DNA from: Bacteroidetes bacterium GWF2_33_16
GTDB lineage: Bacteria > Bacteroidota > Bacteroidia > Bacteroidales > UBA12077
Assembly (NCBI GenBank): GCA_001768565.1
Contig: MEOE01000026.1
Coordinates: 1 to 64,000 of the forward strand
DNA length: 64,000 bases
Direction of reading: 5' to 3'
Made by a program: the position numbers and the translations under genes. Under the pieces are notes generated by a model, which was not told the origin of the DNA, made no database searches, and saw only the letters and a program-made list of their open reading frames with translations. Positions 1-9,078 of this stretch are shown here, in pieces; within the stretch, counting starts at the first letter, position 1; each line of letters opens with the position of its first letter.

Positions 1-49
1 AGATACTGAATATCTTAATGATAACAAAATAAATCTATCCTAAATTATT

Positions 50-90
50 AACAAAAAAAAAAAGAAGCTGTCCTTTTGAGACAGCCTCTT
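50..90 (-). terminator. Rho-independent terminator of the propeller/SpoIIE gene
   Basis: On the minus strand a 9-bp stem (GAGGCTGTC with GACAGCTTC, one G-U pair, positions 64-88) is followed by a T-tract (A-run at 53-63 on the plus strand). It lies just beyond the stop codon of the minus-strand gene ending at 95. Confidence 0.8.
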
Positions 91-94
91 TATG

Positions 95-3000
95 CTAAAA
101 TCCTCTACCAATAACTACGATATCATCGACCTGTTCATAATCTCCCATCCATTTTATAATGTAATTTTCAAGTTCAGTTCCTTGATCTTTCATTGGTTTA
201 GAATAGTAGGATACTAATAGATCCTTCATGTTCTTTTTTCTTAATTTAATACCTTCGTCGCCCCCAAATTGATCAGCGTATCCATCGGAGAATATATAGA
301 AACAATCTCCTTTTTCAACTTTTACTTCGTGATTGGTAAATTTCTTACTTTGAATAACACTTGTCATTCCAATTGGAAAACGATCTGCTTTTATCTCTTC
401 TAACTCGCCATTGCGAATATGAAACAATGGATTATAAGCCCCTGCATATTCCAAAATCTGAGTATCTCTATTATAACATACTAGAGCCAAATCCATTCCA
501 TCGTTAACAATTCTTTCCCCTTGAACATCTTTTTGATGCAAGGCATTAATAATCTCAATATCTAAACGATCAAGAATTTCGGAAGGCTTAAGAATTCCAT
601 ATTCACGAACAATTTTTGTAAGCATACTACTACCAAGTATGGATAGAAATGCACCAGGCACTCCATGCCCTGTGCAATCAACTGCAGCAATCATTTCTTT
701 GTTACCCACAGTTTCGAGCCAGTAAAAATCTCCACTTACAATATCTTTTGGTCGATAAAACACAAAGGTATTTTCGAAAGGAATTTCAGGTGGTAATACA
801 GCTGTTTGAATTCTTTTAGCATAACGAATACTATCCGTAATATCTTTATTCTTTTGTTCAATTTCTAAACTTTTCTGAACCACTTCTGCTGTTCTTTCTA
901 CCACTTTCTCTTCGAGAATTCTTTTTTCTTTTATTAAATTTTGTTCTCTAACCTTAATGTATGAAATGATGCCTATAAAACCTAGTATAATAATTGCTGA
1001 TATAAACCACCATGTTTTATAAAAAGGTGGAGAAATAATGAATGAATAAGTAACTGCTTCTGTATTCCATATTCCTGAACTATTTTGAGCTTTCACTCTA
1101 AATGTATAATTATCAGGCGCTAATGACGAATAGTTAACCATCGTTTGATTGGTTACAGGCCTCCAGTCCTTATCTGCCGGCTCGAGCATTATTTGATATT
1201 TAACAGCATCTGGGTTCGATATGCAAATACTATTATAGTCGAAAATTATGGAATTATCTCTGAAATTGAATTTCTGATCTGGTACCATAGGGCGATCTTT
1301 TAGGTTAACTCTTAATCGTGCGATGTGAGTTAATGGTTCTTTCTGATAATCTTCGCCAATACCGGGGTTATATTTAATTACTCCTTTTACTGTACCAAAC
1401 CATAAATTACCTTCCTTATCTTTAAAAGTTGCATTTTCCTTAGCTTCAATACCTGTGAATCCGCTTCTCTCAGTATAAGTATGAATCCTTCCTTTTGTAT
1501 CAATTTTATTCAATCCCTGGCTCGTTCCAATATAAATATTCCCAAAATTATCAATGTTTAATTGAGTTATTAAATTTGATAATAACCCATCGTTTTGAGT
1601 AATTGTGCGAATTACCTCTTTGCCATTATACACTATTATTCCTTTATTGCTGCCAATCCAAATATTCCCTTCAGTATCTTCTATAATACATTTTGGAGTA
1701 AGCAGTCCTTCAATTTCAACTTGTTTTATTGTTGTGTCCTGAATATAATTCAATCCTTTATTTGCAACGCCTACCCATATTTTTCCCTTAGAGTCGGCAT
1801 ATAGTGCTGAAATTTCAGATCCACTCAGTCCATTATATTGAGATAAAAACTGGCTTGTGTTATTTGTAATATCATAATAAATTAATCCTTCCAGTGTTCC
1901 AACCCAGAGCTGGTTCTGTTTATCAATCTCCAATGCTGTTACAGAAGAAAAGATAGTAGTGAAATACCTATTAACTACAGCGTTATATACAAATCTGCCA
2001 GTAGAAATATCGAACATATTTACAGCATTATCATTGGTACCTATCCAGATATTACCACTTTTATCATTTTTTAAAAACCTTATCTGGTCACCAATTGCAT
2101 CCGTTTTCTGATTATAATTTATAACTTTTTTAGCTTGATTTTTGGTATCTGGATTAAAAACGGTTATTCCTTGATTTGATCCAACCCAATAATTTCCTTT
2201 TACATCCTGGATAATCGACCATATTTGCTGATCATTTAATCCTATTGAGGCTCCATAAGCAATAAATTTTTCTCCTTTAAATATGGCTAATCCATGTTCA
2301 TTTGTTCCTATTAAGATGTTTCCCTCAGTATCTTCCTGTATGCAATAAATCTTCTGATCGTCTAGCCCATTTAAATTGTTAAATGTCTTAAAATTATTAT
2401 CTGAAAATTTTGTAATTCCACCACCCCATGTTCCTACCCAAACATTCCCTTTACTATCTTCAGAAATTGCGCTGATCCAATTATTTGCCAGACCATCGCG
2501 CGAATCATAAATAATAAATTTATTTTCTTTCTGAATATATCGATAAAGTCCTCCATGAAAGGTTCCAAACCATATATCTCCTTTTTTATCCTGAAGCATC
2601 ACTGTTGTGGGAAAATATGTCGTTAATCCTTCGAGATAAAAATTTGAGAACGAATTATTAGATTTGTTGTATTTTATAATACTTCCAACTCCGGTAATAA
2701 AATAAAGGGTGTCATTTAATGCTTTAGTACCACTTACGATCCTGTCGCCAATCTGCTTCCCCTTATATTGATCATAGCTTAGTTTTGCTGCATCAAGTTC
2801 ATCAGGATTATTAATTCTTAATAATCCATCACCAAATGTAGTAACCCAAATATGATTATCTGAATCTTCAACAAAACCAGTAACATCACCTTTAATAAAT
2901 TCACTTAAGGGATGTATTGATATTATATCATTTCTAACGATAGAAATACCTCCCGTTTTATGACCCATCCAGATATATCCCTTTGAATCTTTAAATAGAC

Positions 3001-3286
3001 TTTTTACGCCTCCTGGAGCTAGTCCTTCCTCAGTAGTATAATTTATAAAAGTTACTCCATCAAACTTGGTAACACCGCTTTCTGTTCCAATCCATAAATA
3101 TCCTTGGTTTTCTTGTACAACTGAGTATACTTTCGATTGGGCTAGACCTTCTTTTACGCCATAGTAATCAAAGTAATATGTTTGTCCAAATGTATTTATA
3201 GTAAAAAGAAAGAATACCATATAAAAAAAAGTTATCCGCATATTGCGAATAACTTTTTTGTTTTCAAAATATTGATCGTATATCAT
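95..3286 (-). CDS. Periplasmic beta-propeller sensor with SpoIIE/PP2C-type serine phosphatase output
   Basis: A 1063-aa membrane-anchored signalling protein. A hydrophobic signal segment ends near FGQT. It is followed by about a dozen repeats of the ligand-binding propeller type (recurring 'D..GNIWIGT..GL' motifs, roughly residues 40-670), a Y_Y_Y-like domain (about 690-750), one transmembrane helix (about 755-775), a short coiled coil ('EEKVVERTAEVVQKSLE') and a SpoIIE/RsbU-like phosphatase domain (about 820-1063). The phosphatase has the acidic metal-binding motifs VSGDFYW, DCTGHG (near 867) and FSDGYADQ. By family knowledge such proteins sense an envelope signal and dephosphorylate an anti-sigma-antagonist-type partner; no such partner is in the window. 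The first ATG is used here; a second in-frame ATG at 3241 (Met16) would give a more compact signal peptide. The gene lies 11 nt downstream of the caspase/TPR lipoprotein gene and is probably co-transcribed with it. Confidence 0.88.
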   Translation of the reverse strand: MIYDQYFENKKVIRNMRITFFYMVFFLFTINTFGQTYYFDYYGVKEGLAQSKVYSVVQENQGYLWIGTESGVTKFDGVTFINYTTEEGLAPGGVKSLFKDSKGYIWMGHKTGGISIVRNDIISIHPLSEFIKGDVTGFVEDSDNHIWVTTFGDGLLRINNPDELDAAKLSYDQYKGKQIGDRIVSGTKALNDTLYFITGVGSIIKYNKSNNSFSNFYLEGLTTYFPTTVMLQDKKGDIWFGTFHGGLYRYIQKENKFIIYDSRDGLANNWISAISEDSKGNVWVGTWGGGITKFSDNNFKTFNNLNGLDDQKIYCIQEDTEGNILIGTNEHGLAIFKGEKFIAYGASIGLNDQQIWSIIQDVKGNYWVGSNQGITVFNPDTKNQAKKVINYNQKTDAIGDQIRFLKNDKSGNIWIGTNDNAVNMFDISTGRFVYNAVVNRYFTTIFSSVTALEIDKQNQLWVGTLEGLIYYDITNNTSQFLSQYNGLSGSEISALYADSKGKIWVGVANKGLNYIQDTTIKQVEIEGLLTPKCIIEDTEGNIWIGSNKGIIVYNGKEVIRTITQNDGLLSNLITQLNIDNFGNIYIGTSQGLNKIDTKGRIHTYTERSGFTGIEAKENATFKDKEGNLWFGTVKGVIKYNPGIGEDYQKEPLTHIARLRVNLKDRPMVPDQKFNFRDNSIIFDYNSICISNPDAVKYQIMLEPADKDWRPVTNQTMVNYSSLAPDNYTFRVKAQNSSGIWNTEAVTYSFIISPPFYKTWWFISAIIILGFIGIISYIKVREQNLIKEKRILEEKVVERTAEVVQKSLEIEQKNKDITDSIRYAKRIQTAVLPPEIPFENTFVFYRPKDIVSGDFYWLETVGNKEMIAAVDCTGHGVPGAFLSILGSSMLTKIVREYGILKPSEILDRLDIEIINALHQKDVQGERIVNDGMDLALVCYNRDTQILEYAGAYNPLFHIRNGELEEIKADRFPIGMTSVIQSKKFTNHEVKVEKGDCFYIFSDGYADQFGGDEGIKLRKKNMKDLLVSYYSKPMKDQGTELENYIIKWMGDYEQVDDIVVIGRGF

Positions 3287-3297
3287 GTTTAAGCTAA

Positions 3298-5655
3298 TTA
3301 TTTGTCTTTTGCAATAAAGAAGAAGGTCCCTCCTTCATCAGCTAATCCATCAATTTTGCCAAACTGAGGCTTTTGTGTTCCGCTTTTTGCCACAGCAACA
3401 GTAACCACCGAAACAATATTTTCAATAGCTAAGCAAGCATTCGGGTTATTTGTTAATGAGTTGGCAAATGTTCTTGTAAACTGCGAATTATCGACAGCTA
3501 ATTCATATCCGGCAGATGAAAAAACCTGAGATGATTTAAACTTTGTTGCTTCCCAGTTTCCACAATCTCTCTCTTGAGGAGCAGACCTCATTGCCTGATA
3601 AAAAGTTGGTCCTGATTCGCATGCATCGGTAATTACAAGAGTATGAGTCACAAATTGAGAATATGACTGCAATGCAGCTTTTAATGCATTAATATTAAAA
3701 TATGTAAATTCATCATCGCGTTTAGCATCAATAGGCACCCAGTAGCCAGTTTGATTTATATATTTACCATGTCCTGCATACCAAACTAATAATGAATTTA
3801 CCTGGTTACTACGAACTAAGTCACGAAGTTCAATCGAAAAGAATTTCTCCATTTGCTCTTTAGTCATATCTTTTTTATGAACGATATTATGAACCTTATA
3901 ATTGGCCAAGGCAGCTTTCATCATACTCACGTCTTTAACAGGTCCATCAAGACTAGCAAATGTTTCATAAGAAGAATTCTCGATAAAAATAACCCAGGTT
4001 TTGCCCATAGGATTATCCTGAGTAATCTCCAATGCCTCTCTATTTATTTTAAATTCCTGTTCAGCAATATTTCCATAAATATCTTCTGCTTTAACAACAA
4101 ACCTATTTTTATTGGCAATATCTATTGTAGCAAAGAAATCTGGATTTTTTGAACTTACCGGATAGCTTGCATTCATATCATCAACCATAATGCTTTTAAT
4201 TAGGTTGTCATCATTTATTCTGCCTTCAACATATAATTTGCGATTATCTGTCGAAAGATATATCTCGCCAGAAGTTGATGCAAATGGAGCAATAAGTGCA
4301 ATTTGAGGAGGATTGATTTCTGTTCTGTTTAACGTATAATTAACTGCAAGTATATTGTTGTAAATATCGGCCACAGCAACAGAAACTGTTTCTTTCCCAG
4401 TAACATCAATAGTAACTTCAAATTCATTATTAGTACTGCCCTCAATAAAATTAACATCAACATTATCAATTTTAGCATATTGAATCTTGCTCTGATCGCT
4501 AATCTGACCCTTTAATACTACTGTAGTAGCATTTTCAACAACATTTAGTTTCGTTGGATCGGTTTGTCCATTTTGATTAAAAACCAGTACAGGTTTTACC
4601 GTTTCTCTATTAAGTTCATACAACCTTTTGCTCACTTCTTCTAAACGAGCCTTTGCTTCATCACTATTATCATCGCTTAAAGAAGCATACATTTTAAAAT
4701 CGGCGATTGCATTAGAATATTGAGTAATTTGCTCATATGATTTGGCTCTATTAAAGTAAGCAAGTGCATTTTTTGGATTTAAAGAGATTACCTTACTGAA
4801 ATCATTAATAGCATCCTGATATTTATTATATTCCTGATTATAAACGCCTCTTGAATAAAAAGCCTCTTCGTTATCTGGTAAAAAGAAAATAATTTTGGAC
4901 ATGTCTTCAATCGCTTTTGTATAATCTATCTTCTCTTTGTATACTTTACTTCTAATCCATAACGCATCGGTGCTTTTAGAATCGATCTGTAATGCCTTAT
5001 TGCAGCTTTCAATCGACGGATCGTATTTTTTAGCTTTGTAAAGAACATCAGCTAATGCAATATGCGCTTCAAGAATATTAGGTGATTTCTCAAGTGATTT
5101 TCTAAAAAAAGTTTCAGCTTGATTATAATTTCCTAATTTCTCGTGAATAAATGCATGCATAAAGAAATTCTTGGTGTCTTGTTCTAAAGCCAAAACTGCA
5201 TCGCTCTCCTTAAGAGCCTTGTCATATTCTTTTAACTCAACATATGATTTCAGTTTAAGCTTAAATGCATTAACATGCTTTTTATCAATTGCGGTTGCCC
5301 TTGAAAGCATAGATATGGCTTCATTATATTCTTTAAGTTCGAAATTTAATCTGCCTGCATTATAAAAGTACGAGGCATTTTTATCATTAAAAGTAGTAGC
5401 TCTCTTGTAATCGTTTGCGGCTTCAGTCAGATTTCCGGTCTTTTCATAAGCTTCGGCTCTGGCTATATAAGCATCAGTAAATTCAGGTTTTAACTCAATT
5501 TGTTTTGTAAACTGAGCAATAGCATCCTGATAATTACCTGCAGCTGCAAAATCTTTACCCGTATTATACAGCTTTGGACTGCATTGAACTAACGAAAACA
5601 AAATAATTAATAACGGAGTGAAGATTAATGTCTGATTAATTTTAAATTTTCCCAT
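3298..5655 (-). CDS. Lipoprotein with TPR array and C-terminal caspase-like (C14) domain
   Basis: A 785-aa protein. It has a lipoprotein signal peptide (lipobox LVQC, then SPK), about nine TPR repeats (residues about 30-350; e.g. 'ALAYFNRAKSYEQITQYSNA'), a beta-rich linker with two Ig-like segments (about 360-545) and a caspase/metacaspase-type domain. The catalytic dyad looks intact: His629 in WYAGHGKY and Cys679 in ITDACESG. The fold class is well supported. The substrate is unknown, and such bacterial C14 proteins may be proteases or scaffolds. Being lipidated, it should sit in the outer or inner membrane facing the periplasm. It is the first gene of a two-gene transcription unit with the propeller/SpoIIE gene, so a signalling link is inferred from position only. 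Confidence 0.88.
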   Translation of the reverse strand: MGKFKINQTLIFTPLLIILFSLVQCSPKLYNTGKDFAAAGNYQDAIAQFTKQIELKPEFTDAYIARAEAYEKTGNLTEAANDYKRATTFNDKNASYFYNAGRLNFELKEYNEAISMLSRATAIDKKHVNAFKLKLKSYVELKEYDKALKESDAVLALEQDTKNFFMHAFIHEKLGNYNQAETFFRKSLEKSPNILEAHIALADVLYKAKKYDPSIESCNKALQIDSKSTDALWIRSKVYKEKIDYTKAIEDMSKIIFFLPDNEEAFYSRGVYNQEYNKYQDAINDFSKVISLNPKNALAYFNRAKSYEQITQYSNAIADFKMYASLSDDNSDEAKARLEEVSKRLYELNRETVKPVLVFNQNGQTDPTKLNVVENATTVVLKGQISDQSKIQYAKIDNVDVNFIEGSTNNEFEVTIDVTGKETVSVAVADIYNNILAVNYTLNRTEINPPQIALIAPFASTSGEIYLSTDNRKLYVEGRINDDNLIKSIMVDDMNASYPVSSKNPDFFATIDIANKNRFVVKAEDIYGNIAEQEFKINREALEITQDNPMGKTWVIFIENSSYETFASLDGPVKDVSMMKAALANYKVHNIVHKKDMTKEQMEKFFSIELRDLVRSNQVNSLLVWYAGHGKYINQTGYWVPIDAKRDDEFTYFNINALKAALQSYSQFVTHTLVITDACESGPTFYQAMRSAPQERDCGNWEATKFKSSQVFSSAGYELAVDNSQFTRTFANSLTNNPNACLAIENIVSVVTVAVAKSGTQKPQFGKIDGLADEGGTFFFIAKDK

Positions 5656-5766
5656 TGCTTTCTAAAAATTTTATATTGATTATTAATTAAATTAACTCTT
5701 AAAATAGATTATCAAATTTACAAAAGCTTTACAATATTTTAAAATTTTATGATCATCCATTTTATT

Positions 5767-6849
5767 TTATTGATAATAATTATCAATATTTGAGACTAAA
5801 AGCAGTTTACTACTGCCTAATAATTCGACTACAGCATTTTTTTTATTAAGTATTGGTGCATTAACTCCTTTTTTAAAAACTTTAGGACCTATAAATACTC
5901 TTGCTTCATCCCAATAGTTTGCATCAATAAAATATTGTAACGTTTTTGCACCACCTTCAATTATAACAGATTGTATTTTATTTTTTACGAAAAAAGTTGA
6001 TAAATGGTTTGCAAAATCTAAAGGAAAGTCAACAAATTCGATACCAATTTTTTCGCTTAATGTTTCATTTTGTGTAATACTGTTTTTTTTATCTGCAATA
6101 ACCAATGTTTTGGCATGATTATTAAAAATATTTAGATCTTGAGATAACCTAAAGTTCTTATCAATAGCAATTCTAAGAGGACTTTTTCCTGCCCATTCTC
6201 TGGTTGTTAAACTGGGGTTATCGCTAATTACAGTATTGGTACCAATCAAAATTGCATCTTCTTCCGATCTCCATTTGTGGACTAAAACCTTCGAATATTG
6301 ATTAGAAATCCATGTAGGCCGAGTCTCTTTTTTTGTATCTGGTTCTATATCAACAAATCCATCCAAAGTTTCTGCCCATTTCAATATTATGTATGGTCTT
6401 TTTTTCTCATAAAAAGTAAAAAAACGCTTATTTAACTCTCGTGATTCTTTCTCAAGAACACCAACCCGAACATTACAACCAGCCTTTTTAAGTATTTCAA
6501 TTCCTTTTCCTGATACATGAGCAGCCGTATCAATTGTTCCAATAACTACATTTGGTATTTTTAGATCCGCAATGAGATTAGCACACGGAGGTGTTTTGCC
6601 AAAATGAGAACATGGTTCAAGATTTACATAGAGAGTTGATTGGTTCAGCAAATTTCTGTTCTTAACAGAATTAATAGCATTTACTTCTGCATGAGGCTCG
6701 CCAGCTCGCCTATGATAACCTTCACCAATGATTTTGTCATTGAAAACAATAACAGATCCAACCATTGGGTTAGGTGACGTACTACCAAAACCCATTCTCG
6801 CCAGATCAAGGCATCTTCTCATATATTTAACTTGCTGTATACTTTCCAT
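5767..6849 (-). CDS. ribD: Bifunctional diaminohydroxyphosphoribosylaminopyrimidine deaminase / 5-amino-6-(5-phosphoribosylamino)uracil reductase
   Basis: RibD carries out the second and third steps of riboflavin synthesis: deamination, then NADPH-dependent reduction of the pyrimidine intermediate. The N-terminal deaminase domain (about 1-145) shows TSPNPMVGSVIV, the zinc/catalytic motif HAEVNAI and the Cys pair in PCSHFGKTPPC. The C-terminal reductase domain (about 150-360) shows ILKWAETLDGF and VIIEGGAKTLQ. The length of 360 aa is normal. No other rib genes are in the window, as is common when rib genes are dispersed. It is divergent from prmC with only 24 bp between start codons. Confidence 0.95.
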   Translation of the reverse strand: MESIQQVKYMRRCLDLARMGFGSTSPNPMVGSVIVFNDKIIGEGYHRRAGEPHAEVNAINSVKNRNLLNQSTLYVNLEPCSHFGKTPPCANLIADLKIPNVVIGTIDTAAHVSGKGIEILKKAGCNVRVGVLEKESRELNKRFFTFYEKKRPYIILKWAETLDGFVDIEPDTKKETRPTWISNQYSKVLVHKWRSEEDAILIGTNTVISDNPSLTTREWAGKSPLRIAIDKNFRLSQDLNIFNNHAKTLVIADKKNSITQNETLSEKIGIEFVDFPLDFANHLSTFFVKNKIQSVIIEGGAKTLQYFIDANYWDEARVFIGPKVFKKGVNAPILNKKNAVVELLGSSKLLLVSNIDNYYQ

Positions 6850-6861
6850 TGGTATTTTTTA

Positions 6862-6869
6862 TAAATTTG
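6862..6869 (+). promoter_or_regulatory. Bacteroidota-type -7 box (TAAATTTG) for prmC-recX
   Basis: TAAATTTG matches TAnnTTTG and ends 4 nt before the prmC ATG at 6874. No clear TTTG -33 box is visible at the right distance. If used, the transcript would be leaderless or nearly so. Confidence 0.4.
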
Positions 6870-6873
6870 AACT

Positions 6874-7734
6874 ATGAGTTCAAACTACAACATAAAGGAA
6901 ATAATTTTATGGATAAAATCCGAATTAAAAAGCACTTATCCATCTACAGAAATAGATGCATTTATTAATATTATTTTTCATTATATACTTAAGTTCTCTA
7001 GAACACAAATCATTTTAAACGAAGATCAAATATTATCGACAAAAATTATTCAGGAGATTGACCAAATAATTTCAGAACTAAAAGTAAACAAACCTATACA
7101 ATACATTATTGGCCAAACAGAATTCTATAACTTATATTTTAATATAAATTCTGGCGTTCTAATTCCCCGTCCCGAAACAGAAGAGCTTGTTCATTGGATA
7201 ATTAACGAAAACCATAAAGCCTTTTATAAGATACTGGATATTGGAACTGGCAGCGGCTGCATTGCCATATCACTTGCTAAAAATATGCCCGCATCAATTG
7301 TTTCTGCAATTGATGTTTCGAATGAAGCTTTATCACTAGCAAGAAAAAATTGCGTTTTAAACAATGTAGACATTCAACTATTTTACTTTAATATTCTACA
7401 AAACAATATTTCAATTAATGAAACATATGATATAATTGTAAGTAATCCCCCTTATGTTACTGAAAGTGAGAAAAAATTTATGAATCCAAATGTTATAGAT
7501 TATGAGCCTCATCTAGCATTATTTGTGCCAGATAATGATCCTCTTAAATTCTATAGAGAAATTATAAAATTTGCTAAATCGCACTTAAATCAAAGTGGAA
7601 AGATTTATTTTGAAATAAACGAATCATTTGGCCCAGATATAGCTTTATTGCTGGAGGAAGAAAACTTTAGCGAGATTATTATTAAAAAGGATATTAATAA
7701 CAAAAACCGAATGATAAGGGCAATATTAAAATAG
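6874..7734 (+). CDS. prmC: Release factor N5-glutamine methyltransferase
   Basis: PrmC (HemK) transfers a methyl group from S-adenosylmethionine to the glutamine of the GGQ motif in class-I release factors. The N-terminal helical domain (about 1-95) is followed by a Rossmann methyltransferase with motif I DIGTGSGCIAISLA and the diagnostic NPPY (VSNPPYVTESE) that binds the glutamine side chain. At 286 aa it is of usual size. One of its substrates, RF2, is encoded about 1.3 kb downstream. It is followed after 1 nt by recX and probably forms an operon with it. Confidence 0.95.
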   Translation: MSSNYNIKEIILWIKSELKSTYPSTEIDAFINIIFHYILKFSRTQIILNEDQILSTKIIQEIDQIISELKVNKPIQYIIGQTEFYNLYFNINSGVLIPRPETEELVHWIINENHKAFYKILDIGTGSGCIAISLAKNMPASIVSAIDVSNEALSLARKNCVLNNVDIQLFYFNILQNNISINETYDIIVSNPPYVTESEKKFMNPNVIDYEPHLALFVPDNDPLKFYREIIKFAKSHLNQSGKIYFEINESFGPDIALLLEEENFSEIIIKKDINNKNRMIRAILK

Positions 7735-7735
7735 A

Positions 7736-8233
7736 ATGATGAATTATTCAAAGCGCAAAAAGATTACTAAGAAAGAAGCATTACTAAAGGCAGAAAATAT
7801 TTGTGCACGTAACGAAAAGTGCGAATCAGAGATTCATAATAAATTGTTTGAGTGGGGATTAGATCCAAAAGAGATTGATGAAATTTTGATAGCATTAACC
7901 AAAAACTTATTTATTGACAACCTAAGATATGCTAAAGCGTTTGTAAGAGAAAAATCAAGTTTTGGAAAATGGGGTCGGATTAAAATTGAATTTGCTCTTA
8001 AGCAAAAAAACATTAATAAGGAGTTTATTAAAATTGCACTTGAAGAAATTAATGAACCTAATTACGATATAATTCTTGAAAGAGAGCTTATAAACAAATT
8101 GAAATCAATAAAAAATCAAGATATCTATACTACAAAATCAAAATTAATAAGATTTGGCCTTTCAAGAGGGTATGAAAATGGCAAGATATTTGATATGGTA
8201 AATAAAATTCTAAGTGAGTCGAATTCTAATTAA
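7736..8233 (+). CDS. recX: RecX-family regulator of RecA
   Basis: A 165-aa, strongly charged helical protein with the three-helix repeats of RecX. The segment 'RNEKCESEIHNKLFEWGLD' (about 25-45) and 'DNLRYAKAFVREKSSFGKWG' (about 60-80) are characteristic. RecX proteins bind the RecA filament and modulate recombination and the SOS response in the cytoplasm. It starts 1 nt after the prmC stop; two consecutive ATG codons (7736, 7739) are present, so the start may be one codon later. recA is not in the window. Confidence 0.85.
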   Translation: MMNYSKRKKITKKEALLKAENICARNEKCESEIHNKLFEWGLDPKEIDEILIALTKNLFIDNLRYAKAFVREKSSFGKWGRIKIEFALKQKNINKEFIKIALEEINEPNYDIILERELINKLKSIKNQDIYTTKSKLIRFGLSRGYENGKIFDMVNKILSESNSN

Positions 8234-8379
8234 TTTTTTTGAAGTTTGAGACGATCTATAAAAGAATTATTTTACTTTTACAATAAGCACAAATGCAAAT
8301 TGGCTTTATTGATTTACTAATATTTTGTAACATATAAGAGATAAATAAGATTTATATTATTAATTAAAAACTCAAAACT

Positions 8380-8970
8380 ATGAAAAACAGATTTTCCAAA
8401 CCTTTTGGTTTATTATTAGCAAGTGCAGTTATATTTGGCAGCATTTTTTCTGGATGCAAATCAAAAGAGGTTACAAGCGTTAAAGACGAAGTTCTTGTTG
8501 AAGTATTTTGTTCAGGACCAGAGTATAGAAGTGACAAAAGTACTTTTAGAGCAAATGCTACCGGCGAAAGCACTGATATGGAAATAGCACGCAAGAAAGC
8601 AAGCAGCAACAGTAAAGCTGCATTAGCTGCTCAAATTGAAACAACAATTAAAGGAGTAACTGATAATTATGTTAATTCAAGAGAATTTAATAATGTTGAA
8701 GAAGTTGAAGAAAGATTTGAAGCCCTTAACAGAGAGGTTGTTAATCAACAACTAAACAATGTTAAAACAATTTGCGAAAAAATTACCAAAACCAAAACTG
8801 GTACTTACAAATGCTATATGGCTATTGAAATGGGCGTAGATGCTTTAGAAGAAGCATTAAACAACAAACTTTCAAAAGACCAAAGATTAAAAGTTGACTA
8901 TGACTACGAAAAGTATAAAGAAACTTTCGATAAAGAAATGGAAAAACTTGAAAAAGATGGTGGATACTAA
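8380..8970 (+). CDS. LPP20-like outer-membrane lipoprotein
   Basis: A 196-aa protein with a lipoprotein signal peptide (FSGC lipobox near residue 26, then KSKE). The mature part resembles LPP20/DUF-type lipoproteins: a short beta segment, then 'ARKKASSNSKAALAAQIETT', a pattern of helices in which a membrane-linked alpha/beta domain is built, and a charged helical C-terminus ending in DGGY. No enzymatic motif is seen. Function is unknown; the family name is a resemblance judged by eye. It has its own strong terminator before prfB. Confidence 0.7.
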   Translation: MKNRFSKPFGLLLASAVIFGSIFSGCKSKEVTSVKDEVLVEVFCSGPEYRSDKSTFRANATGESTDMEIARKKASSNSKAALAAQIETTIKGVTDNYVNSREFNNVEEVEERFEALNREVVNQQLNNVKTICEKITKTKTGTYKCYMAIEMGVDALEEALNNKLSKDQRLKVDYDYEKYKETFDKEMEKLEKDGGY

Positions 8971-8992
8971 TATTTATCTTTCCAAATATACA

Positions 8993-9016
8993 GGGAATCT
9001 TCGGGTTCCCTTTTTT
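8993..9016 (+). terminator. Rho-independent terminator with UUCG tetraloop
   Basis: A GGGAATC / GGTTCCC stem (8993-8999 with 9004-9010, one G-T pair) closes a TTCG tetraloop and is followed by six T residues (9011-9016). It ends the lipoprotein gene at 8970. Confidence 0.85.
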
Positions 9017-9028
9017 ATTCTCTGATTT

Positions 9029-9059
9029 TTTGTCTTTCATAGCATTATTGCTACTTTTG
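9029..9059 (+). promoter_or_regulatory. Bacteroidota promoter of prfB
   Basis: TTTG (9029-9032), a 19-nt spacer and TACTTTTG (9052-9059) match the -33/-7 consensus. The prfB ATG is at 9079, leaving a leader of only about a dozen nucleotides. Confidence 0.65.
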
Positions 9060-9078
9060 TTTTTCAAAAATAATTTTC

